Positions 17,854 to 26,586 of a stretch of DNA of 60,578 bases are shown here, piece after piece. A model generated the notes under the pieces. That model ran no database searches. It worked only from the letters and a program-made list of their open reading frames with translations, and had not been told where the DNA came from. Every line of letters starts with the position of its first letter. Positions within the stretch are counted from its first letter, which is position 1. Both the position numbers and the translations under genes were made by a program. The stretch covers positions 1 through 60,578 of the forward strand of contig JAKSIX010000006.1 in the NCBI GenBank assembly GCA_024398595.1, given 5' to 3'. This stretch comes from Bacteroidaceae bacterium. GTDB lineage: Bacteria > Bacteroidota > Bacteroidia > Bacteroidales > Bacteroidaceae.

Positions 17854-18492
17854 TTAACTGTTCGACTCTATCTTATGTATTCTCTCTATGACCTCAGCAG
17901 GTATCTTTGCCGGCAGATGCTCCTCCGGATCGTACAGCATAGCCGTACAGATGCAATACTTCCTGCCTGTACGTTTCAGCACATCCACATTCACGCAACC
18001 CTCGCAGCCGTGCCAGAATGCCTCATCGTCCGTCAGGTCGGCAAAGGTTACAGGCTTGTAGCCCAGTTTCGTATTCATCGCCATTACAGCCGCACCGCTG
18101 GTAAGTGAGAAAATCTTAGCCTTGGGCCAGCGTGTACGCGCCAGCGAGAATGTCAGATCCTTTATGCGCTTGGATATTCCCTGCCCACGGAAATCAGGAT
18201 GGACAATAAGTCCCGACGTAGTCACATACTTCCTGTCCTGCCACGTCTCTATATAGCTGAAACCGGCAAAGACATCGCCTTTCAGCGCAATCACGGCCTT
18301 TGCCTCACGTATTTTCGATGTAAGATATTCGTGTGTACGCTTTGCGATACCAGTGCCACGCACCTTTGCCGCATCGGATATTGTCTCCAGAATGGTATCT
18401 ACATACTTCTCGTGAGACTCATCTGCCACCATTACAACAACACCACCCGGATTCTCTTCAATCCGGCCAGACTTTTCTTCTTCACTTTCCAT
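17854..18492 (-). CDS. GNAT acyltransferase in the arginine operon, candidate N-acylglutamate synthase
   Basis: The protein has 212 residues. It has a GNAT fold with the acyl-CoA loop HPDFRGQGISKRI near residues 98-110 and an N-terminal segment AAKVRGTGIAKRT. A Cys-rich stretch (HGCEGCVNVD, KYCICT) lies near residues 155-185. It sits between argR and argG. The operon has no ordinary argA or argJ, and this protein occupies the place of the missing first step (acylation of glutamate). I recall genetic evidence for such a role for a related Bacteroides protein, but cannot verify it here. ATG 18432 (MVADESHEKY) is an alternative start. Confidence 0.75.
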   Translation of the reverse strand: MESEEEKSGRIEENPGGVVVMVADESHEKYVDTILETISDAAKVRGTGIAKRTHEYLTSKIREAKAVIALKGDVFAGFSYIETWQDRKYVTTSGLIVHPDFRGQGISKRIKDLTFSLARTRWPKAKIFSLTSGAAVMAMNTKLGYKPVTFADLTDDEAFWHGCEGCVNVDVLKRTGRKYCICTAMLYDPEEHLPAKIPAEVIERIHKIESNS

Positions 18493-18507
18493 TACAAAAA
18501 ATGTTAT

Positions 18508-18981
18508 TTACAACGATATTATTATTGGCTCAAGGATATGCTTCACCTCCTGACGGTTGGCATTCTCGCCCAGAATCATAAGCAGGGTGTCATCACCCGC
18601 GATAGTGCCCAGCACTCCGGGTATATCATTGTTGTCTATGTCATACGCCAGACTTGCGGCATAACCGGGTTTTGTCTTTATCACCGCCATATTTCCCGAG
18701 AAATTCAATGACACGAAACCATATCTGGGTTGCGCTACAGGCGATACGCTGTCGTCCTTGGCACGCTTCATCAGCGCGTGATTCGGCAAAACGTATATAT
18801 ATTCGCCGTACGTGTTCGCAACTTTCGATATTTTCATCTTCTTGAGATCACGCGACAAAGTGGCCTGAGTTACGTTATAACCTCTGTCCGACAAGTACTG
18901 CATCAATTGCTCCTGATTTTTCACATCTGATGCGGACACAATTTGCCGGATTGCCTCCAATCTGTCATTCTTGTTTCTCAT
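18508..18981 (-). CDS. argR: Arginine repressor ArgR
   Basis: This arginine-responsive regulator has 157 residues from ATG 18981. The longer frame from 19020 would start upstream of the probable transcript start. The N-terminal winged helix carries VTQATLSRDLKKMKISKV (about residues 39-56), the standard ArgR DNA-recognition segment. The C-terminal domain has the arginine-binding and hexamerisation motif GVLGTIAGDDTLLMI near residue 120. It is the first gene of the arginine operon. An ARG-box-like site lies directly before its ATG, suggesting autoregulation of the whole operon. Confidence 0.93.
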   Translation of the reverse strand: MRNKNDRLEAIRQIVSASDVKNQEQLMQYLSDRGYNVTQATLSRDLKKMKISKVANTYGEYIYVLPNHALMKRAKDDSVSPVAQPRYGFVSLNFSGNMAVIKTKPGYAASLAYDIDNNDIPGVLGTIAGDDTLLMILGENANRQEVKHILEPIIISL

Positions 18982-18984
18982 AAT

Positions 18985-18998
18985 TGCATAATTATACC
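18985..18998 (-). promoter_or_regulatory. argR: ARG-box candidate (ArgR operator)
   Basis: On the minus strand this reads GGTATAATTATGCA, matching 11 of 14 positions of the E. coli-type half-box TGAATAATTATTCA. It overlaps the perfect dyad ATAATT-GCAT... spanning 18980-18995, which includes the argR start codon. It lies between the -7 element and the ATG, where bound ArgR would block transcription. Binding is inferred. Confidence 0.55.
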
Positions 18999-19009
18999 CA
19001 ATCTCACTG

Positions 19010-19017
19010 CAAATATA
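19010..19017 (-). promoter_or_regulatory. -7 element of the arginine operon
   Basis: TATATTTG on the minus strand is a full match to TAnnTTTG, 28 bases upstream of the argR ATG. The predicted transcript start falls at about 19003, right beside the ARG-box candidate. Confidence 0.55.
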
Positions 19018-19104
19018 CATCTTTCTTACACTGCATTGTAAATAATCGGTGAAATCATATCACTTTTTTCGCTCCAACTCTTGACAAGCCCCCCCTCCGT
19101 GTAT

Positions 19105-19112
19105 TATTTTTG
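19105..19112 (+). promoter_or_regulatory. Promoter of the methyltransferase-ftsX operon
   Basis: TATTTTTG is a full -7 match and has a TTG (19081-19083) 21 bases upstream as the -33 element. The predicted transcript start (about 19117-19119) practically coincides with the GTG at 19117, suggesting a leaderless or nearly leaderless mRNA. Confidence 0.55.
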
Positions 19113-19116
19113 CAGT

Positions 19117-20028
19117 GTGAACGCTCAAGAGTCAACACATACATGTCCCATCTGCGGAAGTGACAGAACAGGTCACTTTGCAAAATGCAAAGACTTCGCT
19201 GTGAGCGGTGAGGTATATGGACTGTCCCAATGCGACAGTTGCGGTGTCATCTATACTACAGACCCACCTGTGGATGTGAAAAAGGACACGTACAGTAAAC
19301 TTCAGCAGGAACTGTACCGCGCAGACAAGCCACAAAAGCTTTTTGACAGGATATATTACCATATGCGGTTCATCACCATACGCCGCAGGACAAGGCTGAT
19401 TGAAGAACTGACCAGACTGAAGAAAGGCAGACTGCTCAACTATGGCGCAAAAAGCGGATATTTTTCCAGCAGGATGGAAAACCGAGGCTGGAACGTAACC
19501 TCACTGGAAGAATATCACGAGCACAGGATTTTCTCCCTTGAGATGTTTCACCACAGAATGCTGGAATTGTCCGAAATTGACAACCTGCCGGCAGAATCCT
19601 TCGATGTCATAACGCTGTGGCACATCTTTGAACATCACAGCAACCCCGGCAAACTGATTGACAAACTGTACTCTCTGCTTAAGTCGAACGGAATCCTGCT
19701 GATAGCCTGTCCGAACACAGACTCGTACGATGCAGAGCATTACGGTACCTACTGGGCGGCCTGGGATGTCCCGAGGCATCTCTGGCATTTCAATCCGTCA
19801 TCGCTTATGACATTCTGCAAAAAGCACAATTTCGTGCTGATGTATCATAAGCGCATACCATTCGATGTTTTCTATATCTCCCTACTGTCCGAGCATTACA
19901 GGAGCAGACATTTCAAGGTACTGAAAGGATTGTTTACCGGATTGTATTTCTGGATAAGGACAAACAGACATCGCGGCAAGAGCAGCTCAATAGTCTATGG
20001 GTTCAGAAAAATATCAGACAAACAATGA
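19117..20028 (+). CDS. Zinc-ribbon class I SAM-dependent methyltransferase
   Basis: The protein has 303 residues from GTG 19117. The open frame extends to a TTG at 19081, but that TTG is the -33 element. The N-terminal zinc ribbon has CPICG near residue 10 and CDSCG near 41. A Rossmann-like methyltransferase domain follows with an atypical motif I (LLNYGAKSGYF instead of DxGxGxG) and FDVITLWHIFEH. Enzymes of this 'methyltransferase type 11 with ribbon' architecture often modify sugars or surface lipids, but the substrate here is unknown. Its stop overlaps the ftsX start (ATGA). Confidence 0.8.
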   Translation: MNAQESTHTCPICGSDRTGHFAKCKDFAVSGEVYGLSQCDSCGVIYTTDPPVDVKKDTYSKLQQELYRADKPQKLFDRIYYHMRFITIRRRTRLIEELTRLKKGRLLNYGAKSGYFSSRMENRGWNVTSLEEYHEHRIFSLEMFHHRMLELSEIDNLPAESFDVITLWHIFEHHSNPGKLIDKLYSLLKSNGILLIACPNTDSYDAEHYGTYWAAWDVPRHLWHFNPSSLMTFCKKHNFVLMYHKRIPFDVFYISLLSEHYRSRHFKVLKGLFTGLYFWIRTNRHRGKSSSIVYGFRKISDKQ

Positions 20029-20897
20029 ATAGACCGCACAAGAGAAAAAAGATAGACCTGCTGTTCGTGACAGCTACGATAAGCACCACTCTGGTACTTC
20101 TTCTTATAGGAATCATCACTTTCCTGCTTTTGTCGGCCAGACAGCTGTCTTCGAATCTGCGGGAGGAAATGACACTTGAACTCGTTCTGGATGACGGCAT
20201 CAGCCGGAACGATGTAACGGAAATCATCGGCCGGCTGGACAAAATGCCTTATACAAAGGAATGCACCTACATTTCCAAGGAAGATGCGCTTGGGGAAATG
20301 ACTGGCGAAATGGGAGTCAATCCTTCGGAATTCCTGCAATACAACCCGTTTTACGCCTCAATCAGTCTGAAACTGACTGCCGGTTATGCCAATTACGACA
20401 GTATCCGCACCATAACGCCGGAAATAGAATCGGTTAAGGCTGTCAAAGAGATTAACTACCAGAAAGATCTGATGAATACCGTCAATGACAATATCCGGAA
20501 AATCTCGGCCATGCTTTTAGGGATGGCTCTCCTCCTGTCGCTGATATCCATCACGTTGATCAACAACACCATCAAGCTTACCATCTACTCGCTGCGCTTC
20601 ATATTGTACTCAATGAAACTGGTAGGCGCAAAATGGTCTTTCATACGGAGGCCGTTCATACGCAAAAACATACGCATCGGCGTAGCATCTGCAATACTCG
20701 CCTGTGCCTGCTTCTGGGGCATACTTAAGTTCTGCATAAGATACGAACCTGAGCTTGCATCACTGATGACCGTTCGGGTAATGATTCCTGTATATGCCGT
20801 CATCACCACAACCGGGCTCCTTATCACATGGATTTGCGCACTCAGCTCAGTAAACCGTTTTCTGAGAATGAAATCGGGAGAACTCTATTATATCTGA
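20025..20897 (+). CDS. ftsX: FtsX-like cell-division permease
   Basis: The protein has 290 residues and four predicted membrane segments, with a large periplasmic loop after the first and the FtsX/MacB core at residues about 160-285. FtsX partners with the ATPase FtsE to control peptidoglycan hydrolases at the septum. FtsE is not encoded in this window. The N-terminus is short and basic (NRPHKRKKID). The gene lies in the order ftsX-DUF3098-uppP-truB-queA, which I recognise as a common Bacteroidetes arrangement. Confidence 0.87.
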   Translation: MNRPHKRKKIDLLFVTATISTTLVLLLIGIITFLLLSARQLSSNLREEMTLELVLDDGISRNDVTEIIGRLDKMPYTKECTYISKEDALGEMTGEMGVNPSEFLQYNPFYASISLKLTAGYANYDSIRTITPEIESVKAVKEINYQKDLMNTVNDNIRKISAMLLGMALLLSLISITLINNTIKLTIYSLRFILYSMKLVGAKWSFIRRPFIRKNIRIGVASAILACACFWGILKFCIRYEPELASLMTVRVMIPVYAVITTTGLLITWICALSSVNRFLRMKSGELYYI

Positions 20898-20917
20898 CAT
20901 AACAAACAACAGACAAT

Positions 20918-21151
20918 ATGGCAAACGAAAAAACAACTTTCAGCAAGACAAACTTCATTCTGATGGCCGTAAGCGTACTGATTATCATTGCAGGATTCCT
21001 GCTTATGGCCGGGCCCGGCTGCACCAATCAGGTGTTTGAGGAAGACATCTTCAGCGTACGTCGGATTAAAATCGCACCTATCGTATGTCTTATCGGCTTC
21101 ATTACAATGATTGCCGCTATTCTGATAAAACCTGAAAACACAGATAAATGA
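20918..21151 (+). CDS. DUF3098 family small membrane protein
   Basis: The protein has 77 residues and two hydrophobic helices at about residues 13-33 and 50-70, separated by a loop with [19 protein letters not shown], a family hallmark. It is found almost only in Bacteroidetes between ftsX and uppP and is of unknown function. The ATG of uppP overlaps its stop (ATGA). Proximity suggests a link to envelope growth or undecaprenyl recycling (inference). Confidence 0.87.
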   Translation: MANEKTTFSKTNFILMAVSVLIIIAGFLLMAGPGCTNQVFEEDIFSVRRIKIAPIVCLIGFITMIAAILIKPENTDK

Positions 21152-21963
21152 GCTGGATTGAATCATTACTGATGGGGCTCTTGCAGGGACTGACAGAGTT
21201 CCTCCCCATAAGCAGCAGCGGACATCTCACTATTGCCTCCGCCCTGTTTGGAGTCAATCCCGAGCAGAACCTGACATTCACCATAGTCGTACATATCGCG
21301 ACCGTGTTGAGTACTCTGGTCATACTCTGGCGTGAAATTGTGTGGATATTCAAGGATCTGTTCACCGGACAATCCTGGAAAAGTTACGACAGTCTGAATT
21401 ATGGCACAAAATATGCCATCAACATCCTTATATCAATGATTCCGGTAGGAATTGTGGGACTCTTGCTGAAGGACACCGTGGAAAGGATTTTCGGCTCAGG
21501 TCTTACAATAACCGGTTCCATGCTGTTAGTAACGGCACTGCTGCTTGCATTCTCCTATTTTGCAAAACCACGTCAGAAGGAAACCATATCCCGTTGGCAC
21601 GCATTATGGATAGGAGTGGCTCAAGCCATTGCGGTGCTTCCGGGCCTGTCGCGCTCCGGTTCCACCATAGCCACCGGACTCATACTCGGCAACAGGAAGG
21701 AAAATCTGGCACAGTTCTCATTCCTGATGGTCATACCGCCTGTACTCGGCGAGGCACTGCTGGATGCCAAAGACCTCATCGGAATGGACGCTGCAACTAC
21801 TGAAGGCATCTCCGCCGGAGTACTTCTGATTGGATTCCTCGCAGCATTCCTGGCCGGATGCGCAGCCTGCAAATGGATGATTTCAATTGTCAGCAAAGGC
21901 AAGCTGATATGGTTCGCAGTCTATTGCGCAATTGCCGGAACACTCACACTGATATTGTCATGA
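21148..21963 (+). CDS. uppP: Undecaprenyl-diphosphate phosphatase
   Basis: This integral membrane enzyme (BacA/UppP) dephosphorylates undecaprenyl-PP to recycle the lipid carrier of peptidoglycan and O-antigen synthesis. Loss sensitises cells to bacitracin. The protein has 271 residues and about seven or eight helices. The catalytic motifs are [13 protein letters not shown] near residues 12-24 (Glu and Ser) and [13 protein letters not shown] near residue 170. Confidence 0.95.
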   Translation: MSWIESLLMGLLQGLTEFLPISSSGHLTIASALFGVNPEQNLTFTIVVHIATVLSTLVILWREIVWIFKDLFTGQSWKSYDSLNYGTKYAINILISMIPVGIVGLLLKDTVERIFGSGLTITGSMLLVTALLLAFSYFAKPRQKETISRWHALWIGVAQAIAVLPGLSRSGSTIATGLILGNRKENLAQFSFLMVIPPVLGEALLDAKDLIGMDAATTEGISAGVLLIGFLAAFLAGCAACKWMISIVSKGKLIWFAVYCAIAGTLTLILS

Positions 21964-21973
21964 CAGCATAGCG

Positions 21974-22684
21974 ATGGATTTCCAGAACGGCGAAATACTC
22001 TATTTTGACAAGCCCTACGGCTGCACATCGTTCGATGTCGTCGGGCGTGTACGCTGGCAGCTCTGCAGGACACTTGGCATCAGAAAACTCAAAGTGGGCC
22101 ACGCCGGCACACTCGACCCTCTGGCAACAGGCGTGCTGATAGTATGCACCGGCAGGGCCACCAAACAGATAGAGGAACTGCAATACGGCACAAAAGAATA
22201 CATCGCCACAATCAGGCTCGGTGCCACCACACCGTCGTTCGATCTGGAAAAACCTATTGATGCCGAATATCCTACGGAGCATATTACGCAGGATATGGTT
22301 GAAGAGGTACTGACACATTTCAAGGGTACTATCGAGCAGATACCTCCATCATTCTCGGCCTGCAAGATAAACGGCAAGCGGGCATACAAGATAGCCCGTA
22401 AAGGCGCAGATGTCGGATTGAAACCCAAGACGCTCCAGATTGACGGAATTGAACTGCTGGAATGCAAGCTGCCGGACATTACCATCAGAATCGTATGCAG
22501 CAAGGGCACATATATCAGGGCACTGGCACGCGACATAGGCTATGCACTCAATAGCGGAGGACACCTCACCGCATTGCGCCGCACCCGTGTGGGCAATGTC
22601 AGGGTAGAGGACTGCATGAATCCCGAAAAATTTCCTGAATGGCTAAAGAATCAGGACATTACAATACACGATAATAACGAATAA
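21974..22684 (+). CDS. truB: tRNA pseudouridine(55) synthase
   Basis: TruB makes pseudouridine 55 in the T-loop of tRNAs. The protein has 236 residues. The catalytic Asp lies in HAGTLDPLATGVL near residue 45, the N-terminal KPYGCTSFDV positions RNA, and CSKGTYIRALARDIG lies near residue 180. It lies 10 bases after uppP and 11 before queA. Confidence 0.95.
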   Translation: MDFQNGEILYFDKPYGCTSFDVVGRVRWQLCRTLGIRKLKVGHAGTLDPLATGVLIVCTGRATKQIEELQYGTKEYIATIRLGATTPSFDLEKPIDAEYPTEHITQDMVEEVLTHFKGTIEQIPPSFSACKINGKRAYKIARKGADVGLKPKTLQIDGIELLECKLPDITIRIVCSKGTYIRALARDIGYALNSGGHLTALRRTRVGNVRVEDCMNPEKFPEWLKNQDITIHDNNE

Positions 22685-22695
22685 ACAATAATGAA

Positions 22696-23748
22696 ATGAA
22701 ATTATCCCAATTCAAATTCAAACTTCCCGAAGACAAAATCGCACTTTACCCGACCGAGAACCGTGACGAGTCCCGTCTGATGGTCGTGCACAGGAAAAGC
22801 GGAGACATTGAGCACCGTATCTTCAAAGACATTCTGGAGTATTTTGATGACAAGGATCTGTTCGTATTCAATGATACAATGGTGTTCCCTGCCAGAATGT
22901 ACGGCAACAAAGAAAAGACAGGCGCGCAAATAGAGGTGTTCCTGCTGAGGGAACTCAAGGAGGAGAACCTGCTTTGGGATGTCCAGGTAGATCCGGCACG
23001 TAAAATCCGTATCGGCAACAAGCTCTATTTCGGTGAGGACAACTCAATGGTAGCCGAGGTGATTGACAATACCACCTCACGCGGACGTGTACTCCGATTC
23101 CTGTATGACGGACCGCACGATGAATTCAAGAAAGCGCTGTTCGCCCTCGGTGAAGCGCCGCTGCCTACATATATCAGGCGTAAGGTTGAGCCGGAAGACA
23201 ACAACCGCTTCCAGACCATCTTTGCCAGAAACGAGGGTGCCGTCACCGCGCCTATATCAGGTCTGCACTTTAGCCGCGAGCTGATGAAGCGTATGGAGAT
23301 CAAGGGCATTGACCGCGCTTTCATCACAATGCACTGCGGCCTCGGCAATTTCCGCGACATTGACGTTGAGGACCTGACAAAGCACAAGATGGAGTCCGAG
23401 CAGATGTCCGTCACGGAGGAATGCTGCGAGATTGTCAACAGATGCAAGACCGAAGGCCATAAGATATGCGCCATTGGCAATACCGTAATCCGCGCCATGG
23501 AGACCGTAGTAGGCACAAACGGACTGATAACTCCATACGAGGGCTGGACCAACAAGTTCATCTTCCCTCCATATCAGTTCAGCGTAGCAGACAGCCTGGT
23601 CAGCAACTTCCAGCTGCCATACACCACACAGCTTATGCAGACCTGTGCATACGGAGGATACGAGACCGTAATGCATGCCTACAACGTGGCATTGAAGGAA
23701 GATTACCGCTTCGGCTGCTACGGCGACGCAATGCTCATAACCGACTGA
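22696..23748 (+). CDS. queA: S-adenosylmethionine:tRNA ribosyltransferase-isomerase
   Basis: QueA transfers and isomerises the ribosyl part of SAM onto preQ1-tRNA, giving epoxyqueuosine at the wobble position of GUN anticodon tRNAs. The protein has 350 residues. Motifs include FVFNDTMVFPARMYG, a PLPTYIRR segment near residue 157, and the conserved THCGLGNFRD-type stretch near residue 215. Other queuosine genes are not in this window. Confidence 0.95.
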   Translation: MKLSQFKFKLPEDKIALYPTENRDESRLMVVHRKSGDIEHRIFKDILEYFDDKDLFVFNDTMVFPARMYGNKEKTGAQIEVFLLRELKEENLLWDVQVDPARKIRIGNKLYFGEDNSMVAEVIDNTTSRGRVLRFLYDGPHDEFKKALFALGEAPLPTYIRRKVEPEDNNRFQTIFARNEGAVTAPISGLHFSRELMKRMEIKGIDRAFITMHCGLGNFRDIDVEDLTKHKMESEQMSVTEECCEIVNRCKTEGHKICAIGNTVIRAMETVVGTNGLITPYEGWTNKFIFPPYQFSVADSLVSNFQLPYTTQLMQTCAYGGYETVMHAYNVALKEDYRFGCYGDAMLITD

Positions 23749-23751
23749 CAG

Positions 23752-24309
23752 ATGCTGTATCTTTCTCTTGGCAGCAATCTCGGTGACAGAGAGGCGAATC
23801 TGCGCACAGCCGTACGCATGATATCAGAAAGGATAGGACACGTATCCGCCACATCGGATATTATTGAAACCGAACCGGCAGGATTCGACAGTCCGAACAG
23901 ATTTCTGAATCAGGCAATAGGCGTAGAGACTTCCCTGACACCGGAAACCGTACTGGAACTGACGCAGGCAATTGAGAAAGAGATTGGACGCAAGGAAAAA
24001 AGTCATAACGGAATATACAAGGACCGCATAATTGACATTGACCTGCTTATGTACGACGGACTCGTCATCAATACGGACCTGCTTACACTTCCGCACCCGC
24101 AAATGGAATACCGGTGGTTTGTATTGGAGCCCCTGGCACAGATTGCACCGGATGAGTTCCACCCTGTAGCAGGAAAAAACATAAGGACTATGGCAGACAA
24201 CTATTTGGAAAAGCATTACGAGGAATATCTGAAGCGTAAGGCTATTTGGGAGAAGACACACAAAACAACTGACAATAAACCAAAAAAAAATGAAGACAAT
24301 GAGAATTAA
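23752..24309 (+). CDS. folK: 6-hydroxymethyl-dihydropterin pyrophosphokinase
   Basis: The enzyme transfers pyrophosphate from ATP to 6-hydroxymethyl-7,8-dihydropterin in folate synthesis. The protein has 185 residues. LSLGSNLGDREANL lies at the N-terminus. The substrate and metal motif DRIIDIDLLMYDG lies near residue 95 and LPHPQMEYRWFVLEPL near 118. The family usually ends near 160. Here a hydrophilic Lys/Asn-rich tail (KTTDNKPKKNEDNEN) overlaps the next gene's start by 20 bases and is probably disordered. Confidence 0.93.
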   Translation: MLYLSLGSNLGDREANLRTAVRMISERIGHVSATSDIIETEPAGFDSPNRFLNQAIGVETSLTPETVLELTQAIEKEIGRKEKSHNGIYKDRIIDIDLLMYDGLVINTDLLTLPHPQMEYRWFVLEPLAQIAPDEFHPVAGKNIRTMADNYLEKHYEEYLKRKAIWEKTHKTTDNKPKKNEDNEN

Positions 24310-25561
24310 GTATTTAACATTGGTATTTGCCACTACACTGGCATTTACGGCCTGCAGTACTGACGGCAATGACACCCCGAATCCTGAATCCGAGCCTGGT
24401 AACTGGTGTGGAACTATGGATGAATATAGTATCACAACCGAAAACATGATTAATCTGATCAAACTGGCTGTACCGGATATTTCAGATTTTGCTGACGATA
24501 TAGCAGAACTACTATGCGATGTCAATGTAGCCAAGATAAAATATACGACAACAGATCCGGAAGGAAAGGTTATCATGGCATCAGGATTGATTACCTATCC
24601 TTCGAAAATGAAAGAATATGATCACATACTGAGCATCCAGCACGGCACAATGGATGTGGATGGCGGTCCGACAGACCAAACATTCCCTATTGAGACAATA
24701 CCTGTGTTCCGCGGTGAGATGGTTGTGATGGCAGACTATCTGGGATATGGCATCAGCAGGAGAGCGGATATGAAGAACACATATATGCATGCCAAGACAA
24801 CCGGTACCGCATGTGCGGATATGATACAGGCCGCCAGACAATATCTGGGCACCAAAAACAATCTGAAATGCACCGCCGACAGCATACGCCTGATTGGCTA
24901 TTCACAGGGAGGTCAGGCTACTATAGCTACACTGTTTGAATTGGAGAGACGCGGACTTGGCGAGCAGATATCGCTTATATGGGCAGGAGCCGGGCCTTAC
25001 GATATGGTAGCATTCCTCAAGGAAAGCTTCAATAACCCGACCAGCAGGAAAAACGGTTATATCATCCATTCCATTGAAGGAGTGATGAACGGTGATGGAC
25101 TGGTTTTGGACAGACATAACATATACGCGCCTGAGATGTTCGAGAATGGGAAAGACTCCATCTTCAGCAAATGCGTACTTTCAAAATGGCCGGATATTAT
25201 CGGCGACGATATCCATAAGGTACTGCACGCGGATTTCTTCAAAGAGAATTATGGAGGAGACAACACAGATGTACATAAACTTATGGAGCATATGGCTGCA
25301 AACTCTGTCGTAAATGTAAAGGACAAACTGAGTGAGAGTGTTCACATCAGTTTCCATCACAATCCGGAGGACACATACGTACCATACTGCTGTGCAGAGA
25401 GTGCGCATAAGAAATGGAAGGATAACAGCGAACTGATAGACCTGTACTTAGGCAAAGACCATCCTGCAAACGGAGCCGAGTTTTTGCTTGATTATATGGG
25501 AGATGACTACTTTGCTTTGGAATTGATTATCGTTCCGTTAATCAACAGCGTAATCAATTAA
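24290..25561 (+). CDS. Secreted alpha/beta-hydrolase lipoprotein (lipase/peptidase-like)
   Basis: The protein has 423 residues. Its lipoprotein signal ends in TACST near residue 21, and a second ATG at 24299 would also fit. An alpha/beta-hydrolase fold follows, with the nucleophile elbow GYSQGG near residue 205, an Asp in NPEDTYVPYCCAESAH near residue 360 and a His in KDHPANG near residue 390, together a plausible triad. The arrangement resembles secretory lipases and prolyl-oligopeptidase-like esterases, and the substrate cannot be told. The Cys pair in CC may form a disulfide. It overlaps folK by 20 bases. Its stop overlaps convergent galE by eight bases. Confidence 0.78.
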   Translation: MKTMRIKYLTLVFATTLAFTACSTDGNDTPNPESEPGNWCGTMDEYSITTENMINLIKLAVPDISDFADDIAELLCDVNVAKIKYTTTDPEGKVIMASGLITYPSKMKEYDHILSIQHGTMDVDGGPTDQTFPIETIPVFRGEMVVMADYLGYGISRRADMKNTYMHAKTTGTACADMIQAARQYLGTKNNLKCTADSIRLIGYSQGGQATIATLFELERRGLGEQISLIWAGAGPYDMVAFLKESFNNPTSRKNGYIIHSIEGVMNGDGLVLDRHNIYAPEMFENGKDSIFSKCVLSKWPDIIGDDIHKVLHADFFKENYGGDNTDVHKLMEHMAANSVVNVKDKLSESVHISFHHNPEDTYVPYCCAESAHKKWKDNSELIDLYLGKDHPANGAEFLLDYMGDDYFALELIIVPLINSVIN

Positions 25562-26576
25562 GCGCATATCCGTCAGGATTCTTCTTCTGCCAGTTCCAGG
25601 AATCGCGACACATCTCCTCAATTCCGTACTGTGCCTTCCAGCCCAGTTCACGGAATGCCTTTGAAGGATCTGAGTAACAGGTCGCGATATCGCCTGGGCG
25701 GCGGGGTTTGATACTGTATGGAATCTTCACACCATTGACCTTCTCGAAGGTTTTGACTATATCCAGCACTGAATAGCCATTGCCCGTACCGAGATTATAG
25801 ATGACCAGACCGCACTCACGCCTTATCGCACTCAGCGCACTGACGTGTCCTCTGGCCAAATCTACCACGTGGATATAGTCACGCACCCCTGTACCGTCGG
25901 GCGTATCGTAGTCATTCCCGAACACTCCGAGTTCCGGACGGCGACCTACCGCCACCTGTGTCACGTACGGCATCAGGTTGTTAGGTATGCCATTCGGGTT
26001 CTCACCTATCAGACCACTCTCGTGTGCGCCAATAGGATTGAAATAACGCAGCAGGACAATATTCCATCTGGCATCTGCCGTATGCAGGTCAGTAAGAATC
26101 TGCTCCAGCATACTCTTGGTCTGTCCGTACGGATTTGTACACGGTCGTTTCGGACATTCCTCAGTGATGGGTATCACTGCAGGATTGCCATATACCGTGG
26201 CCGATGATGAGAAGATGATGTTCCTGACATCGTGACGGCGCATACAGTCCAGCAGGACCAGCGTCCCGTTTATATTGTTCTCGTAATATTCCAACGGCTT
26301 GGCTACAGACTCACCAACAGCCTTCAGCCCCGCAAAGTGGATGCAGCAGTCAATGTCTGCATTCTCCTCAAGCACCCTGTCCAGACCCTTTGAGTCACGG
26401 ATATCCACCTGATAGAACGGTATGTCACTATTTGTCAGCATTCTGACTCTTTTCAATGACTCACTGCTTGAGTTGCACAGATTATCCACAACAACCGCCG
26501 TATGTCCGGCCTTGTAAAGCTCAACCAAAGTATGCGAGCCTATATATCCGGCTCCGCCTGTCACGAGTATCTTCAT
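25554..26576 (-). CDS. galE: UDP-glucose 4-epimerase
   Basis: GalE interconverts UDP-glucose and UDP-galactose with bound NAD. The protein has 340 residues. GGAGYIGSH lies at residues 7-15, the Ser/Tyr/Lys triad appears in SSSATVYG and NPYGQTK (about residues 124-155), and the C-terminal family signature includes YNLGTGNGYSVLD. It is the last gene of an operon with rfbA and the coiled-coil membrane protein, 10 bases after rfbA. Confidence 0.95.
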   Translation of the reverse strand: MKILVTGGAGYIGSHTLVELYKAGHTAVVVDNLCNSSSESLKRVRMLTNSDIPFYQVDIRDSKGLDRVLEENADIDCCIHFAGLKAVGESVAKPLEYYENNINGTLVLLDCMRRHDVRNIIFSSSATVYGNPAVIPITEECPKRPCTNPYGQTKSMLEQILTDLHTADARWNIVLLRYFNPIGAHESGLIGENPNGIPNNLMPYVTQVAVGRRPELGVFGNDYDTPDGTGVRDYIHVVDLARGHVSALSAIRRECGLVIYNLGTGNGYSVLDIVKTFEKVNGVKIPYSIKPRRPGDIATCYSDPSKAFRELGWKAQYGIEEMCRDSWNWQKKNPDGYALN

Positions 26577-26586
26577 AATGTCAATA

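Noticed and set aside
22684-22696. Possible preQ1 riboswitch before queA
   Set aside because: Only 11 bases separate truB and queA and no such structure is visible there. Queuosine genes are simply part of the operon.
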